Origin: DAINBT01 sp036732785
Lineage (GTDB): Bacteria > Planctomycetota > Phycisphaerae > Sedimentisphaerales > SM23-30
Assembly: GCA_964537505.1 (NCBI GenBank)
Contig: CAZICK010000006.1
Span: 1 to 64,000 of the forward strand
DNA length: 64,000 bases
Reading direction: 5' to 3'
Shown here: in pieces, positions 23,731-33,804 of the stretch
Layout of the letters: each line of letters begins with the position of its first letter
Position numbering within the stretch: the stretch's first letter is position 1
Notes under the pieces: model-generated
Told to the model about the DNA's origin: nothing
Database searches by the model: none
Seen by the model: only the letters and a program-made list of their open reading frames with translations
Program-made: the position numbers and the translations under genes

Positions 23731-24300
23731 ATGCAAACTTTATTTACGACAACGAACGAAGCTGAATTTGCGCAACATCTCGAAGCTGGTTATTGTTTTG
23801 GCATGTCATGCGACTGGGCGCAGAAATCCCTTAAGAGTCAGAGGGGTCAAGGCGTTAAATATAAGGACCAGTTGGAAGAGTTCAAATGGGTGATCGGTCA
23901 GACTGCTTACGAAACGAATAAGGGAGTAACCGACCAAGGTCTTATCAGTGGCATGGGCCTTAATGTTCAGGGTCATCATAGTGGGGCTATCGCTTCCTGG
24001 GGGGCGTTATGCAATTTTATGTATAACACGGCCGGGCTTGGTACTTTTATCTTTTGCATCGATGGTCCGGGCGGAGGACATGCGATGGGCTATCGAAGGG
24101 TAAAGATGACGGATGTTCTCGGAAGAAGCAAGGAATCTCTTCAATGGCTTGACCCCAACATAGGACTAATGGACTTTGCCAATTTGGGTGATTTCACAAC
24201 TAATGTCTCTGCCAAGCTGGACGAGCTTTATGGAAGCGGTGAATCTGATCCAAACGAGCGCCTGGACCAGAATTATGAACTATTTAAAGTTACGATTTGA
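23731..24300 (+). CDS. Predicted C58-like (YopT/AvrPphB-type) cysteine protease, probable Hcp-linked T6SS effector
   Basis: 189 residues, ATG with AAGGAG 7 nt upstream. Three motifs in the right order and spacing suggest a papain-fold protease of the YopT/C58 kind: GYCFGMSCDW with Cys22 and Trp29, GGGHAMGYRR with His117, and LDPNIGLMDF with Asp141 followed by PNxG as in C58 enzymes. There is no signal peptide or TM segment, so secretion would depend on the T6SS. Position directly between hcp and tagJ and the small size fit cargo carried in the Hcp lumen. No separate immunity gene is apparent next to it, which would suit a toxin acting on eukaryotic or otherwise non-self targets. Family assignment comes from motif reading only. 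Confidence 0.6.
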   Translation: MQTLFTTTNEAEFAQHLEAGYCFGMSCDWAQKSLKSQRGQGVKYKDQLEEFKWVIGQTAYETNKGVTDQGLISGMGLNVQGHHSGAIASWGALCNFMYNTAGLGTFIFCIDGPGGGHAMGYRRVKMTDVLGRSKESLQWLDPNIGLMDFANLGDFTTNVSAKLDELYGSGESDPNERLDQNYELFKVTI

Positions 24301-24481
24301 GAGGTGCGTGTTGTCAAAAAAGTATTCGTTTTGGTTTTATAAGCAGCCGTAGTCTGTTTTTATCCGGCGGGGTGTGAGTAATACCCGGTTGGGTATGAGG
24401 GCTTTGTTTGCATTGCTTACGATTTGCTGCTTTGCAAGGGACCGCGAAAACTTGATCGGCGAAGGCACAGAAAGGAACGTA

Positions 24482-25312
24482 ATGCAAGTCGAAGAACTGT
24501 TACAGGCAGGAAAGTTGCCAGAGGCTTTGTCGGCTATCGAGGGGCAGATTCGCGGCGACCCATCCAATCCAAAATATCGAGTTCTTTTGTTTCAGATTTT
24601 GTGTGTTCTGGGCGACTGGAAGCGGGCGTTGACGCAGCTCAACGTGGCGGCGGAAATGGATGCCAAGAATCTGTTGATGGCCCAGGTTTGCCGATCGGCC
24701 CTAAGCTGCGAGGCCCTGCGGTCGGAGATATTTTCCGGCAAGGTTGAGAGGGCGCCGATGATATTGGGGGAACCGACCGAGTGGGTGGGTCTTATGGTGC
24801 AGGCCAACCAAATGGCCAATCAAGGCCAATATCGGGCTTCCCAGAAATTACGTGAACAGGCATTCGAAGCGGCGCCGGCAACCGCAGGAACGATCAACGG
24901 CGAAAACTTCGAGTGGATAGCCGATGCCGACCCACGATTAGGTCCGATTTTGGAAGCTATAATCGATGGTTGTTATTATTGGGTGCCATTTTGTAATATT
25001 CGCGAGATTTCCATCGATATTCCTACAGACCTGCGGGACGTGGTCTGGATACCGGCTAAGTTCATCTGGGCCAACGAAGGTGAGTCGGTAGGTTTGATAC
25101 CGGCGCGGTATCCAGGCTCCGAGAACAGCGAAAATAGCGAAGTTCGTATGGCCCGTAAGACCGAATGGCTCGAATGTGAGGGCGATCTGTACCTGGGTTC
25201 CGGCCAAAAGATGCTAGCGACCAATGCGGGCGAATATCCGCTGTTGGAAGTGCGTCAAATCATGCTGGGAACAGAACCCAAGGATGAGTCGCAGGAGGCC
25301 GGCGATGGTTGA
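24482..25312 (+). CDS. tagJ: T6SS accessory protein TagJ (ImpE family)
   Basis: 276 residues from ATG 24482, chosen because AAAGGA lies 8 nt upstream and the protein then starts with the standard ImpE helix (VEELLQAGKLPEALSAIE). The upstream in-frame extension is poorly coding. TagJ binds the TssB N-terminal helix and modulates sheath disassembly by ClpV. Other family marks: TPR-like DPSNPKYRVLLFQILCVLGDW, then a C-terminal SH3-like part with YYWVPFCNIREI, DVVWIPAKFIW and GLIPARYPGSE. The stop overlaps tssE by 8 nt. Confidence 0.92.
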   Translation: MQVEELLQAGKLPEALSAIEGQIRGDPSNPKYRVLLFQILCVLGDWKRALTQLNVAAEMDAKNLLMAQVCRSALSCEALRSEIFSGKVERAPMILGEPTEWVGLMVQANQMANQGQYRASQKLREQAFEAAPATAGTINGENFEWIADADPRLGPILEAIIDGCYYWVPFCNIREISIDIPTDLRDVVWIPAKFIWANEGESVGLIPARYPGSENSENSEVRMARKTEWLECEGDLYLGSGQKMLATNAGEYPLLEVRQIMLGTEPKDESQEAGDG

Positions 25313-25799
25313 AATGCATTCAAAACATCGTTTGCAGCCATGTCTTTTGGATCGCCTTACCGATGATGAACCCGAATCCAAACAGGAAAGCCGGGACAAG
25401 CGGATTATTTCCCTCCAAAAATATAAAGCAGGTGTATTGCGTGATCTGTCGTGGCTGCTGAATACCAGCTCCCATGCCAACGATGGTTTGTTTGACGATT
25501 TCAGTGAGGTGTTTAACTCGGTGCTGAATTATGGCATTGCTGATTTGTGCGGTTTACTCTCGTCCGCTATCAGGCCGGCCGAGGTGGAAAGCAAAATAAC
25601 GCAGGCGATACAATTTTTTGAGCCGCGGATAATACGTAACACTTTAAGTGTTCGTGTGCGTGTCAGGCCGGATGAGATGGATCATAATGCCATTTCGTTT
25701 GAGATCAAAGGCGAGCTTTGGGCACAGCCTATGTCGGATACGCTTTTTGTAAGAACAGAGGTTGACCTGGAAACAGGGCAATGTAAGCTCGAGGATTAG
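25305..25799 (+). CDS. tssE: T6SS baseplate wedge protein TssE (gp25-like)
   Basis: 164 residues from ATG 25305, with GCAGGAGG 8-15 nt upstream; upstream in-frame ATGs lie deep inside tagJ. TssE is the T4 gp25 homologue that starts sheath polymerisation. Seen: PCLLDRLTDDEP near the start, the VLRDLSWLLNT motif (EIRRELEWLLNT in many homologues), SVLNYGIADLCG, an EPRI motif and the terminal beta strand set. It overlaps tagJ and lies 5 nt before tssF. Confidence 0.93.
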   Translation: MVEMHSKHRLQPCLLDRLTDDEPESKQESRDKRIISLQKYKAGVLRDLSWLLNTSSHANDGLFDDFSEVFNSVLNYGIADLCGLLSSAIRPAEVESKITQAIQFFEPRIIRNTLSVRVRVRPDEMDHNAISFEIKGELWAQPMSDTLFVRTEVDLETGQCKLED

Positions 25800-25804
25800 T
25801 TACA

Positions 25805-27679
25805 ATGGACAGGCGGATGCTGCGCTACTACAACCAGGAGCTCGCTCATCTGCGGGGGATGGGTGGCGAATTTGCCAAGGAGTTCCCGAAAATAGCCGGT
25901 CGCCTGGCGCTGGACGAGTTTGACTGCGCGGACCCTTATGTGGAACGTCTTCTGGAGGGTTTTTCTTTTTTGGCGGCCAGGGTGCAACTCAAGCTGGATG
26001 CCGAATTCCCGCGTTTCACGCAGTCATTACTCGAGACCGTTTATCCTCACTATTTATCGCCGGTTCCATCAATGGCCATCGTTCAGTTTAATCCTGATCT
26101 GAACGAGGGCGGATTGGCCGATGGTTTTGTAATTCCGCGTGGGACCTCTGTTTTCAGCTTACTTGGCAAAGGAGATCAAACACGTTGTGAATATCACACG
26201 GCTCACGATGTAACCCTTTGGCCGTTGCAACTAGTGGAGGCTCGGTACTATACGCGAGATATGGGGGTTCTTGATCTGCCGTCTTCGTATGGAGCGGCGG
26301 CGGGAGTCAGAATTCGGCTGCGGACGACAGCCGGGTTGAAGTTCAACGAGTTGAAGTTGGACGATTTAACCTTGTATTTACAGGGAACCGGCGCTACGCC
26401 TATGCGTTTGTACGAGCAATTTTTCGGCCACAGCGCAGGTGTGGTTGTCCAGTCAACGACTAATCCAGCCAAGTTTCAGAAAGTGGTTTCTGCTTCCAGT
26501 ATTTGCCAGGTTGGGTTCGATAACGAACAAAGATTGCTGCATTATGATGCGAGGTCTTTTCAGGGGTATCGACTTTTACACGAGTACTTTGCGTTTCCAC
26601 AGCGATTCATGTTTGTTAAGCTGACGGATTTATCTGAGGTGCTACAAGATTGTAAGGACAATCAGGTGGACATTATTTTCCTGATGCGGGATGCGGACCT
26701 TGAACTGGAAAACGCAATTGACGTTCAGAACTTCGTTTTGTTCGGTACGCCGGCGATTAATTTGTTTCGCAAACGTGCCGATCGTATTCATGTTAAGGAT
26801 AGTTTTTCAGAATTTCATGTGGTGCCGGATCGTACGCGACCAACAGACTTTGAGGTTTACCAGATTTTAGGTGTTACCGGTTACGGGACCGATCTTGAGC
26901 AAGAGGAGGAATTTCTGCCTTTCTACTATGCCGGTGGTCCTGGCCAGGATCAAGACGGCGGGGCCTATTACGCTACTCATAGAGTCCCGCGAACACTTTC
27001 CAGTCGTGAAAAGCGAGTGGGGGGCCGTTCACCAAGTTATGGCGGCAGTGAGGTTTTTATCTCGCTGGTTGATGCCAAGGAAGCACCTTACAGTGCTGAT
27101 TTGCGTCAGTTGGCGGTGGATACGTTGTGTACCAATCGTGACCTGCCGCTACACATGTCTGTGGGCCAGGGTAAGAATGATTTCACCATGGACATAAGCG
27201 CCCCGTACGAATCTATTCGCTGTGTGGGTGTTCCCGCTCCTCCCAGGCCATCGTGTGCCGAGGGTGAAGTTGCCTGGCGTGCGATCAGTCATTTGACCCT
27301 GAACTATCTTTCGCTGTCCGATACGGACGGCGGTGAAGGCGCCGCGGTTCTACGTGATATGATGAAACTGTACGGCGATGTCGGCGACCCTCAGATACGC
27401 AAACAAATTGACGGAGTGAAGTCGGTAAGCAGTAAACCGATAGTTCGCAGAATTGTAACACACGGACCCGTCACGTTCGCTCGCGGATTGGAGTTGACAG
27501 TTACTTTTGATGAAAGCGCGTTTGAGGGAACGGGTGTATTTCTGCTGGGCAGTGTCCTGGAGCAGTTTTTTTCCAAATACGTATCGATTAATTCTTTTAC
27601 GGAAACAGTAATTCAGACATTAGAACGTGGTGAGGTAATGAGATGGCCGATGAAAACAGGAATGGGACACATTCTCTGA
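25805..27679 (+). CDS. tssF: T6SS baseplate protein TssF (VasA/ImpG)
   Basis: 624 residues, normal length. It starts with the family's RMLRYYNQELAHLRGMG pattern and continues EFAKEFPKIAGRLAL, DPYVERLLEGFSFLAARVQLKLD, FPRFTQSLLETVYPHYL and PSMAIVQF. TssF with TssG and TssE makes the wedge around the VgrG spike. The C-terminus keeps RGLELTVTFDESAFEGTG and VFLLGSVLEQFFSKYVSINSF (strings split at residue limits). The 3' end overlaps tssG by 37 nt. Confidence 0.96.
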   Translation: MDRRMLRYYNQELAHLRGMGGEFAKEFPKIAGRLALDEFDCADPYVERLLEGFSFLAARVQLKLDAEFPRFTQSLLETVYPHYLSPVPSMAIVQFNPDLNEGGLADGFVIPRGTSVFSLLGKGDQTRCEYHTAHDVTLWPLQLVEARYYTRDMGVLDLPSSYGAAAGVRIRLRTTAGLKFNELKLDDLTLYLQGTGATPMRLYEQFFGHSAGVVVQSTTNPAKFQKVVSASSICQVGFDNEQRLLHYDARSFQGYRLLHEYFAFPQRFMFVKLTDLSEVLQDCKDNQVDIIFLMRDADLELENAIDVQNFVLFGTPAINLFRKRADRIHVKDSFSEFHVVPDRTRPTDFEVYQILGVTGYGTDLEQEEEFLPFYYAGGPGQDQDGGAYYATHRVPRTLSSREKRVGGRSPSYGGSEVFISLVDAKEAPYSADLRQLAVDTLCTNRDLPLHMSVGQGKNDFTMDISAPYESIRCVGVPAPPRPSCAEGEVAWRAISHLTLNYLSLSDTDGGEGAAVLRDMMKLYGDVGDPQIRKQIDGVKSVSSKPIVRRIVTHGPVTFARGLELTVTFDESAFEGTGVFLLGSVLEQFFSKYVSINSFTETVIQTLERGEVMRWPMKTGMGHIL

Positions 27680-28662
27680 TGCAAAGATTGGCAGAAGCGC
27701 CTTATACGTTTGATTTTTTCCAAGCGGTTCGGTGGATCGAGTGCGCCCATCCCGGGAATCCGCGATTTGGCACCTCTGTGGTCTCCAAAGACGATGTTGT
27801 CCGTTTTTGTCAGAACCCCTCGCTGGCCTTTGCGCCGTCAGCCATTTCTGATTATATTTTGGGTAAAGATGGAAGTCCCTCGAAAATGTTTGTCCGTTTT
27901 TTCGGCCTGCTCGGCCCAAACGCTCCCTTGCCTTTGCACATTACCGAATATGCCCGAGAGCGAATGCGCCACTATGGAGACGAATCGCTGGCCCGCTTCC
28001 TGGACATTTTTAATCACCGTATGGTGTCACTCTTCTACCGGGCATGGGCGTGCAATCAAAAAACCGTCAATTATGATCGGCCGGAAGACGATCGTTTTTC
28101 GGTTTATATCGGCAGTCTCCTTGGTATTGGAATGAGTTCTCTGCGAAAAAGAGATGCGATACCAGATAAGGCCAAGCTTTATTTTTCAGGACACTTTGTC
28201 TGTCAGTCCAGGCACGCTGAAGGTCTAAAGGCGATTTTGAGCGGGTATTTTCACGTTCCCGTCGAGATCAAGCAGTTTTTCAGTCATTGGATAAATCTTC
28301 CTCCGGCCAGTTTCTGTCGTCTAGGTCAGTCGCCGGAAACGGGTTTGCTTGGCAGTACGGCCATTGTTGGAGAACGTGTCTGGGATTGCCAAAATAAGTT
28401 CAGAATTAAGATGGGACCGATGGATTTTGCCAAGTATCGGCAGATGCTGCCGGGCGAACAGGGCCTCAAACAACTGGTCGGGTGGGTGCGCAATTATGTC
28501 GGAGACAGATTAGCCTGGGAGGTTCAGCTTGTGTTGAGGGGACAGGATATTCCGCAAGGGCAATTGGGCCAAATGGGGCAGTTGGGCTGTTCGATCTGGC
28601 TGAAAAGCCGGCCTATCGAAAAAGCTGTAGATGATTGTGTATTAGAGCCGACTGCGGCATAG
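27643..28662 (+). CDS. tssG: T6SS baseplate protein TssG (VasB/ImpH)
   Basis: 339 residues. TssG completes the baseplate wedge. Family motifs: YTFDFFQAVRWIE near residues 25-37, FFGLLGPNAPLPLHITEYA (about 86-105), RFLDIFNHRMVSLFYRAW and a C-terminal LGMGVVVGERVWD-like stretch (TAIVGERVWDCQNKFRI). Start ATG 27643 lies within tssF with a GAGGTAATGAG ribosome site. Followed after 54 nt by clpV. Confidence 0.94.
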   Translation: MADENRNGTHSLMQRLAEAPYTFDFFQAVRWIECAHPGNPRFGTSVVSKDDVVRFCQNPSLAFAPSAISDYILGKDGSPSKMFVRFFGLLGPNAPLPLHITEYARERMRHYGDESLARFLDIFNHRMVSLFYRAWACNQKTVNYDRPEDDRFSVYIGSLLGIGMSSLRKRDAIPDKAKLYFSGHFVCQSRHAEGLKAILSGYFHVPVEIKQFFSHWINLPPASFCRLGQSPETGLLGSTAIVGERVWDCQNKFRIKMGPMDFAKYRQMLPGEQGLKQLVGWVRNYVGDRLAWEVQLVLRGQDIPQGQLGQMGQLGCSIWLKSRPIEKAVDDCVLEPTAA

Positions 28663-28716
28663 TGTGCCGCAACAACGATTTGTAAACCGACTCTACAAAA
28701 CAAAAAGGAATTTTTT

Positions 28717-31500
28717 ATGGCAGAAATAAGTCGCTCGAAACTGTTTGGAAAACTCAATAGTCTCGCTTACAAGGCTATCGAAAGTGCTACTGTTTTTTGT
28801 AAGCTGCGTGGCAACCCTTACGTGGAACTGGTTCACTGGCTCCATCAGATACTGCAGTTGCAGGATTCCGATCTTCATCGAATTATCCGGCACTTTGATG
28901 TCAACCCATCCCGGTTGGCGGCTGATATGACCGCGGCCCTGGATAAACTTCCGCGCGGATCGACCTCGATATCGGATCTATCCGGTCATTTAGAGGAGTC
29001 TGTAGAGCGGGCGTGGGTATATGCTACGCTCATATATGGCGATTCGCAGATTCGTGTGGGACATCTTATTGTCGGTATTTTGAAGACAACCAGTTTGAAG
29101 AACATTCTTTTGAACATTTCGGGCGAGTTTGCCAAAATCAAGTCAGAGCAGTTGTCAGATGACTTTGCCAAGATTGTGGGAGGATCGACGGAGGACTCTC
29201 TGGCGGCGCAGGATGGGTCGAAGCTGGCGGCTGGCGCCGAGCCGGGAGAAACCAGCAGAGCAGTAGCTCCGGCTGCGATGGGCAAACAAGAAGCGTTGGC
29301 CCGGTTTTCGGTGGATCTTACCGAGCAGGCCAGGACTGGCGATATGGATCCGATTGTCGGCCGGGATGAAGAGATACGACAAATCATTGATATTCTAATG
29401 CGCCGGCGACAGAACAATCCCATTCTGACCGGAGAGGCGGGCGTTGGCAAGACGGCCGTTGTTGAAGGGTTTGCCCAGCGAATTGCCAGTGGTGATGTGC
29501 CGCCGCCGTTGAGAGATGTGACGCTACGTACGCTTGATCTTGGGCTGCTGCAGGCCGGCGCCAGTATGAAAGGTGAATTTGAAAACCGCCTGCGTCAGGT
29601 AATAGAAGAGGTACAAAGCTCCCCCAAACCCATCATTTTGTTTATCGACGAAGCTCATACCCTTATCGGAGCCGGTGGAGCCGCCGGTCAGGGCGATGCC
29701 GCCAATCTGCTAAAACCGGCGCTGGCACGTGGTACTTTACGCACTATTGCGGCCACTACCTGGGCGGAGTACAAAAAATACTTTGAAAAAGATCCTGCTC
29801 TTACACGTCGGTTCCAGGTAATCAAGGTTGATGAGCCGAGCGAAGAAAAAGCAATACAAATGATGAGAGCCGTGGCATCGAAACTGGAAAAACATCATCG
29901 GGTACAAGTGCTGGACGAATCGCTGGATGCGGCGGTACGCCTGTCACATCGCTATATACCCTCTCGTCAACTTCCCGATAAGGCGGTCAGTCTGACTGAT
30001 ACGGCCTGTGCCCGTGTGGCCATCAGCCAACACAGTATTCCAGCTTCGGTCGAGGATTCCCAAAGACGTATTCAGGCGCTGGATACCGAGCTGGAGATAA
30101 TCAATCGTGAAATAGCGGTCGGCATTGAACATGACGAACGTCTAAGCGAGATTACGGAAATGCGCGATAAGGAGTTGGAGCGACTGGCGGATCTGGAATC
30201 GCAATGGAATCAGGAGAAAGAGCTGGTCGATTCAATCCTGGATATTCGAAGTAAGTTACGCAAAATGTCCGATGGGGCGATAGAGAAAATGGAAGAAATT
30301 TCTGAGGAATCGGTGAAAGATGCAAAGGAAAGTAAAAAGGCCGAGAAATCTGCCGAAAGTGATGTGTCGGACGTTGCCGGCAAAGAATCGGATGAAAAAA
30401 GCCGACAGGAACGAACAGAGCTTTTAGAAAAGCTTAAGAAATTACAGTCACAGCTTGGTGAACTTCAGGGAGAAAATCCACTTATTCTTCCGAGTGTGGA
30501 CGAGCAGGCGGTGGCTTCGGTTGTCGGCGACTGGACGGGAATTCCTGTTGGTCGGATGGTGAAAAACGAGATCGAAGCGGTGCTAAACCTGGCTGATGCG
30601 ATGGAAAAGCGAGTGATAGGTCAGAAATATGCTCTATCAGTTATCGCCAGACGAATCCGAACCTCACGAGCTGGCATGGATAACCCCAACAGGCCAATAG
30701 GCGTATTTCTTCTGGCGGGTCCCAGTGGGGTGGGGAAAACGGAATCGGCGCTGGCGTTGGCTGAGTCCCTGTATGGTGGCGAACATAATGTTATTACCAT
30801 AAATATGAGCGAGTTCCAGGAAGCACATACGGTTTCGACGCTCAAAGGCGCACCTCCAGGTTATGTCGGATACGGTGAGGGAGGGATACTTACCGAGGCG
30901 GTTCGTCGTCGGCCTTACAGCGTGGTACTGCTCGACGAAGTGGAGAAAGCCCATCCGGATGTGCATGAGATTTTCTTCCAGGTTTTCGATAAAGGACAGA
31001 TGGAAGACGGCGAAGGCCGTATGATTAACTTTAAGAATACCGTTATCATTCTTACCAGTAATGTCGGCAGCGATCTGATTATGGATATGTGCAGGGATCC
31101 GGCCTTGATGCCTGAACCGGAAGGGATAACCAAAGCCTTACGCGAACCGTTACGCAAGGTTTTCCCGGCTGCGCTTCTTGGCAGACTGGTGGTAGTGCCA
31201 TTCTATCCCATAAGTGATGACGTCCTCAAGAGTATAATCAAGCTGCAATTGGGCAGGATAAAAAAACGCCTGGCAGAAAATCAGAAGATACCATTTACTT
31301 ATGATGATGAAGTGGTGGAACTGATCAACAGCCGTTGTACAGAGGTGGAAAGTGGCGCCCGTATGGTCGATGCCATTCTCACCCACACGTTACTGCCGGC
31401 GATCAGTCAGGAATTTCTAAATCGCCTGATGGAAGGCGAGACAATAGAGAAAGTGCATATTTCCGAAAAAGACGGCGATTTCCATTACGAGTTTGCATGA
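28717..31500 (+). CDS. tssH: T6SS AAA+ ATPase ClpV (TssH)
   Basis: 927 residues. ClpV disassembles contracted TssB/TssC sheaths. An N-terminal Clp-N-like domain (about 1-150) precedes AAA-1 with P-loop GEAGVGKTAVV (about 239) and Walker B LFIDEAHTLIG, a middle coiled coil (about 430-580) with an unusually charged Glu/Lys/Ser insert near 520-565, and AAA-2 with GPSGVGKTESA (about 668), NMSEFQEAHTVSTLKG and LLDEVEKAHPDVHEIF. The motif pattern (sensor GAGGAAGQGDAANLLKPAL, ClpV-type) separates it from ClpB. AAAGGAA lies 8 nt before the ATG. Confidence 0.96.
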   Translation: MAEISRSKLFGKLNSLAYKAIESATVFCKLRGNPYVELVHWLHQILQLQDSDLHRIIRHFDVNPSRLAADMTAALDKLPRGSTSISDLSGHLEESVERAWVYATLIYGDSQIRVGHLIVGILKTTSLKNILLNISGEFAKIKSEQLSDDFAKIVGGSTEDSLAAQDGSKLAAGAEPGETSRAVAPAAMGKQEALARFSVDLTEQARTGDMDPIVGRDEEIRQIIDILMRRRQNNPILTGEAGVGKTAVVEGFAQRIASGDVPPPLRDVTLRTLDLGLLQAGASMKGEFENRLRQVIEEVQSSPKPIILFIDEAHTLIGAGGAAGQGDAANLLKPALARGTLRTIAATTWAEYKKYFEKDPALTRRFQVIKVDEPSEEKAIQMMRAVASKLEKHHRVQVLDESLDAAVRLSHRYIPSRQLPDKAVSLTDTACARVAISQHSIPASVEDSQRRIQALDTELEIINREIAVGIEHDERLSEITEMRDKELERLADLESQWNQEKELVDSILDIRSKLRKMSDGAIEKMEEISEESVKDAKESKKAEKSAESDVSDVAGKESDEKSRQERTELLEKLKKLQSQLGELQGENPLILPSVDEQAVASVVGDWTGIPVGRMVKNEIEAVLNLADAMEKRVIGQKYALSVIARRIRTSRAGMDNPNRPIGVFLLAGPSGVGKTESALALAESLYGGEHNVITINMSEFQEAHTVSTLKGAPPGYVGYGEGGILTEAVRRRPYSVVLLDEVEKAHPDVHEIFFQVFDKGQMEDGEGRMINFKNTVIILTSNVGSDLIMDMCRDPALMPEPEGITKALREPLRKVFPAALLGRLVVVPFYPISDDVLKSIIKLQLGRIKKRLAENQKIPFTYDDEVVELINSRCTEVESGARMVDAILTHTLLPAISQEFLNRLMEGETIEKVHISEKDGDFHYEFA

Positions 31501-31629
31501 AGTTGAACGACAGGGTGTCGATGGCAACTTCAGCTCAACTGTGATCCGAAGTTTTGCAGGATTGTCATTTGTCGTAAATAACCGGTATTTCGCATAAATT
31601 ACATTGGCCTTGAATAGGACGGATGAGCA

Positions 31630-33789
31630 ATGGCTATATCTCAGGCAAACAGGTTGTTGATGATCGCTACGCCACTCAAGGATGAAAATGGCGAGGACGC
31701 ACTTGTGCCGATAGGCTTATCGGGGAATGAACGGCTCGGTGGAATGTTTGAACTGGAGCTGGAACTGGTTAGTGAAAGAGATGATATCGGCTTTGATGAA
31801 ATTGGTGGTCAGAACGTAACAGTGCGTCTCATGCTGGACGCTGACAAGATACGGTACTTCAATGGGTTTGTCAGCCGTTTTGTACAGACCGACGAACGCA
31901 GCGACAACCTGGTACACTATCAGGCGACCGTAGTGCCCTGGTTGTGGTTCCTGACTCGCAGTGCTGATTGCCGTATATTTCAAAAAAAAACGGTTCCCGA
32001 TATCATTATGGATGTTTTTCGAGAGATCGGCTTCACTGATTTTGAGGACCAGCTCGGCGAAAAAGGCGACTATCGGACATGGGAATATTGTGCGCAATAC
32101 CGTGAAACAAACTTCAATTTTGTCAGCCGACTCATGGAACAGGAAGGGATATACTACTACTTTGAGCATGAGAACGGCAAGCATACTCTGGTATTGGCCA
32201 ATCCGGATACTGTGCACAAACCACATGAGGGTTATGAAGAGATTGAGTACCATGCAGAGGAAGAAGGGATGTCGAGCGGTGAGTATATTCAACGCTGGCA
32301 GGTTCAAAGTACCGTTCAACCCGGCGTCTATGCTCTTAACGATTTTGACTTTACAAGTCCCAAAAAAGATCTAAATGCCAACTCAAAGGTCAAGCGAGAG
32401 CATGCTTTATCAGATTATGAAATATATGATTATCCCGGTGAATACGTCGAGAATAAGGAGGCTCAGACCTATGCCAAGATTCGGATAGAAGAACTGCAAT
32501 CGCAATATGAGGTGGCCCAGGCCCACTCTAATGTCCTGGGTATCAGAGCGGGCTGTACATTCAAACTGGATAAGTATTTCCGTGAAGAGCAGAACAAGGA
32601 ATATCTTATCACATCTGTAAACTATCAGGTCTCTGAACCAGCCGACTATGCGGGTGAGAAAACCGAACTTGACTATTCGTGTAGCTTTAATGCTATCGAT
32701 GTCAAGCAACCATTCCGCACACCACGCATTACCACCAAGCCTTCGATCCAGGGTCCGCAAACGGCCATGGTAGTAGGTCCCGAAAACGAAGAAATTCACA
32801 CTGATGAATACGGCCGGGTCAAGGTGCAGTTCCATTGGGATCGCTATGGCAAGGCGGACGAAAACAGTTCCTGCTGGATCCGGGTGGCCCAACTATGGGC
32901 CGGTAATGGTTGGGGCGCTATGTTTTTGCCCCGTGTCGGTCAGGAAGTGATTGTGGAGTTTCTGGAGGGCGATCCTGATCGACCTATTATCACCGGCAGG
33001 GTCTATAACGAAGATGCCATGCCTCATTACGAACTACCCGAACATAAGACAAAGTCATATATCAAAAGCAACTCCAGCCCAGATGGCGGGGGTTTCAATG
33101 AAATTCGATTCGAGGACAAAAAAGGTGAGGAGCAGGTTTTTATCCACGCCGAGAAAAATCTGGATATACGTGTTAAAAACGATCGCTTCGAGACGATTCT
33201 TAATAACCGTCATCTTGTTGTCGAGAAGGACAAGTCTGAGCATGTAAAGAACAATCGTTCCGAGACGATCGGTTCCGACCACAAGGAAAAAATCGGTAAG
33301 GACCGCAATCTGAAGGTCGTCGGCAAAGAGGCCAAGGCTGTTGATGGGAGTCTCTCCCTTGCCGTGGGCGGCGACGTGGCGGAAGTGTTCAAAGCGAACC
33401 ACTCAGAAGAAACAACCAACGACTATTACCTAACAGCGGATAATATCACTATCGAGGGGTTGACAAATGTTACAATCAAAGTTGGTGATTCATTTATCGC
33501 TATTGAGTCCAGTGGTATTAAGATCGGCACCACTGGTGATATTGCCCTGGAAGCTGACGGCAATATCAATCAGGAAGCTGGTGGCGATGTCAAATTGGAT
33601 GCTAAGGGCAATATCGATCAGAAAGCGTTAGGTGATGTATCGGTCGAGGGGACAGGTAGCGCTTCCATAAAAGGCACCGGCGGGTTGACCCTGGAATCAC
33701 CCGCGACGGCTGATCTAAAATCATCTTCAACAACGGTTAAAGGTGATGGAATGTTGACTCTCAAGGGTGGAGTAGTCATGATAAACTAA
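31630..33789 (+). CDS. vgrG: T6SS spike protein VgrG (TssI)
   Basis: 719 residues. VgrG trimers tip the Hcp tube and carry effectors. The gp27-like part has SFDEIGGQNVTV-like (GFDEIGGQNVTV), YQATVVPWLWFLTRSADCRIFQ and NFVSRLMEQEGIYYYFEHE; the gp5 OB-fold has HTDEYGRVKVQFHWDR, CWIRVAQLWAGNGWGAMFLP and RVGQEVIVEFLEGDPDRP. The end is a beta-helical needle of short repeats (DIALEADGNINQEAGGDV) with no extra catalytic domain, so it is a cargo-carrying, not evolved, VgrG. It heads the cargo island that ends with PAAR. A weak promoter could lie in the 129-bp gap before it. Confidence 0.96.
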   Translation: MAISQANRLLMIATPLKDENGEDALVPIGLSGNERLGGMFELELELVSERDDIGFDEIGGQNVTVRLMLDADKIRYFNGFVSRFVQTDERSDNLVHYQATVVPWLWFLTRSADCRIFQKKTVPDIIMDVFREIGFTDFEDQLGEKGDYRTWEYCAQYRETNFNFVSRLMEQEGIYYYFEHENGKHTLVLANPDTVHKPHEGYEEIEYHAEEEGMSSGEYIQRWQVQSTVQPGVYALNDFDFTSPKKDLNANSKVKREHALSDYEIYDYPGEYVENKEAQTYAKIRIEELQSQYEVAQAHSNVLGIRAGCTFKLDKYFREEQNKEYLITSVNYQVSEPADYAGEKTELDYSCSFNAIDVKQPFRTPRITTKPSIQGPQTAMVVGPENEEIHTDEYGRVKVQFHWDRYGKADENSSCWIRVAQLWAGNGWGAMFLPRVGQEVIVEFLEGDPDRPIITGRVYNEDAMPHYELPEHKTKSYIKSNSSPDGGGFNEIRFEDKKGEEQVFIHAEKNLDIRVKNDRFETILNNRHLVVEKDKSEHVKNNRSETIGSDHKEKIGKDRNLKVVGKEAKAVDGSLSLAVGGDVAEVFKANHSEETTNDYYLTADNITIEGLTNVTIKVGDSFIAIESSGIKIGTTGDIALEADGNINQEAGGDVKLDAKGNIDQKALGDVSVEGTGSASIKGTGGLTLESPATADLKSSSTTVKGDGMLTLKGGVVMIN

Positions 33790-33804
33790 CCGAGGAGTCT
33801 GATT

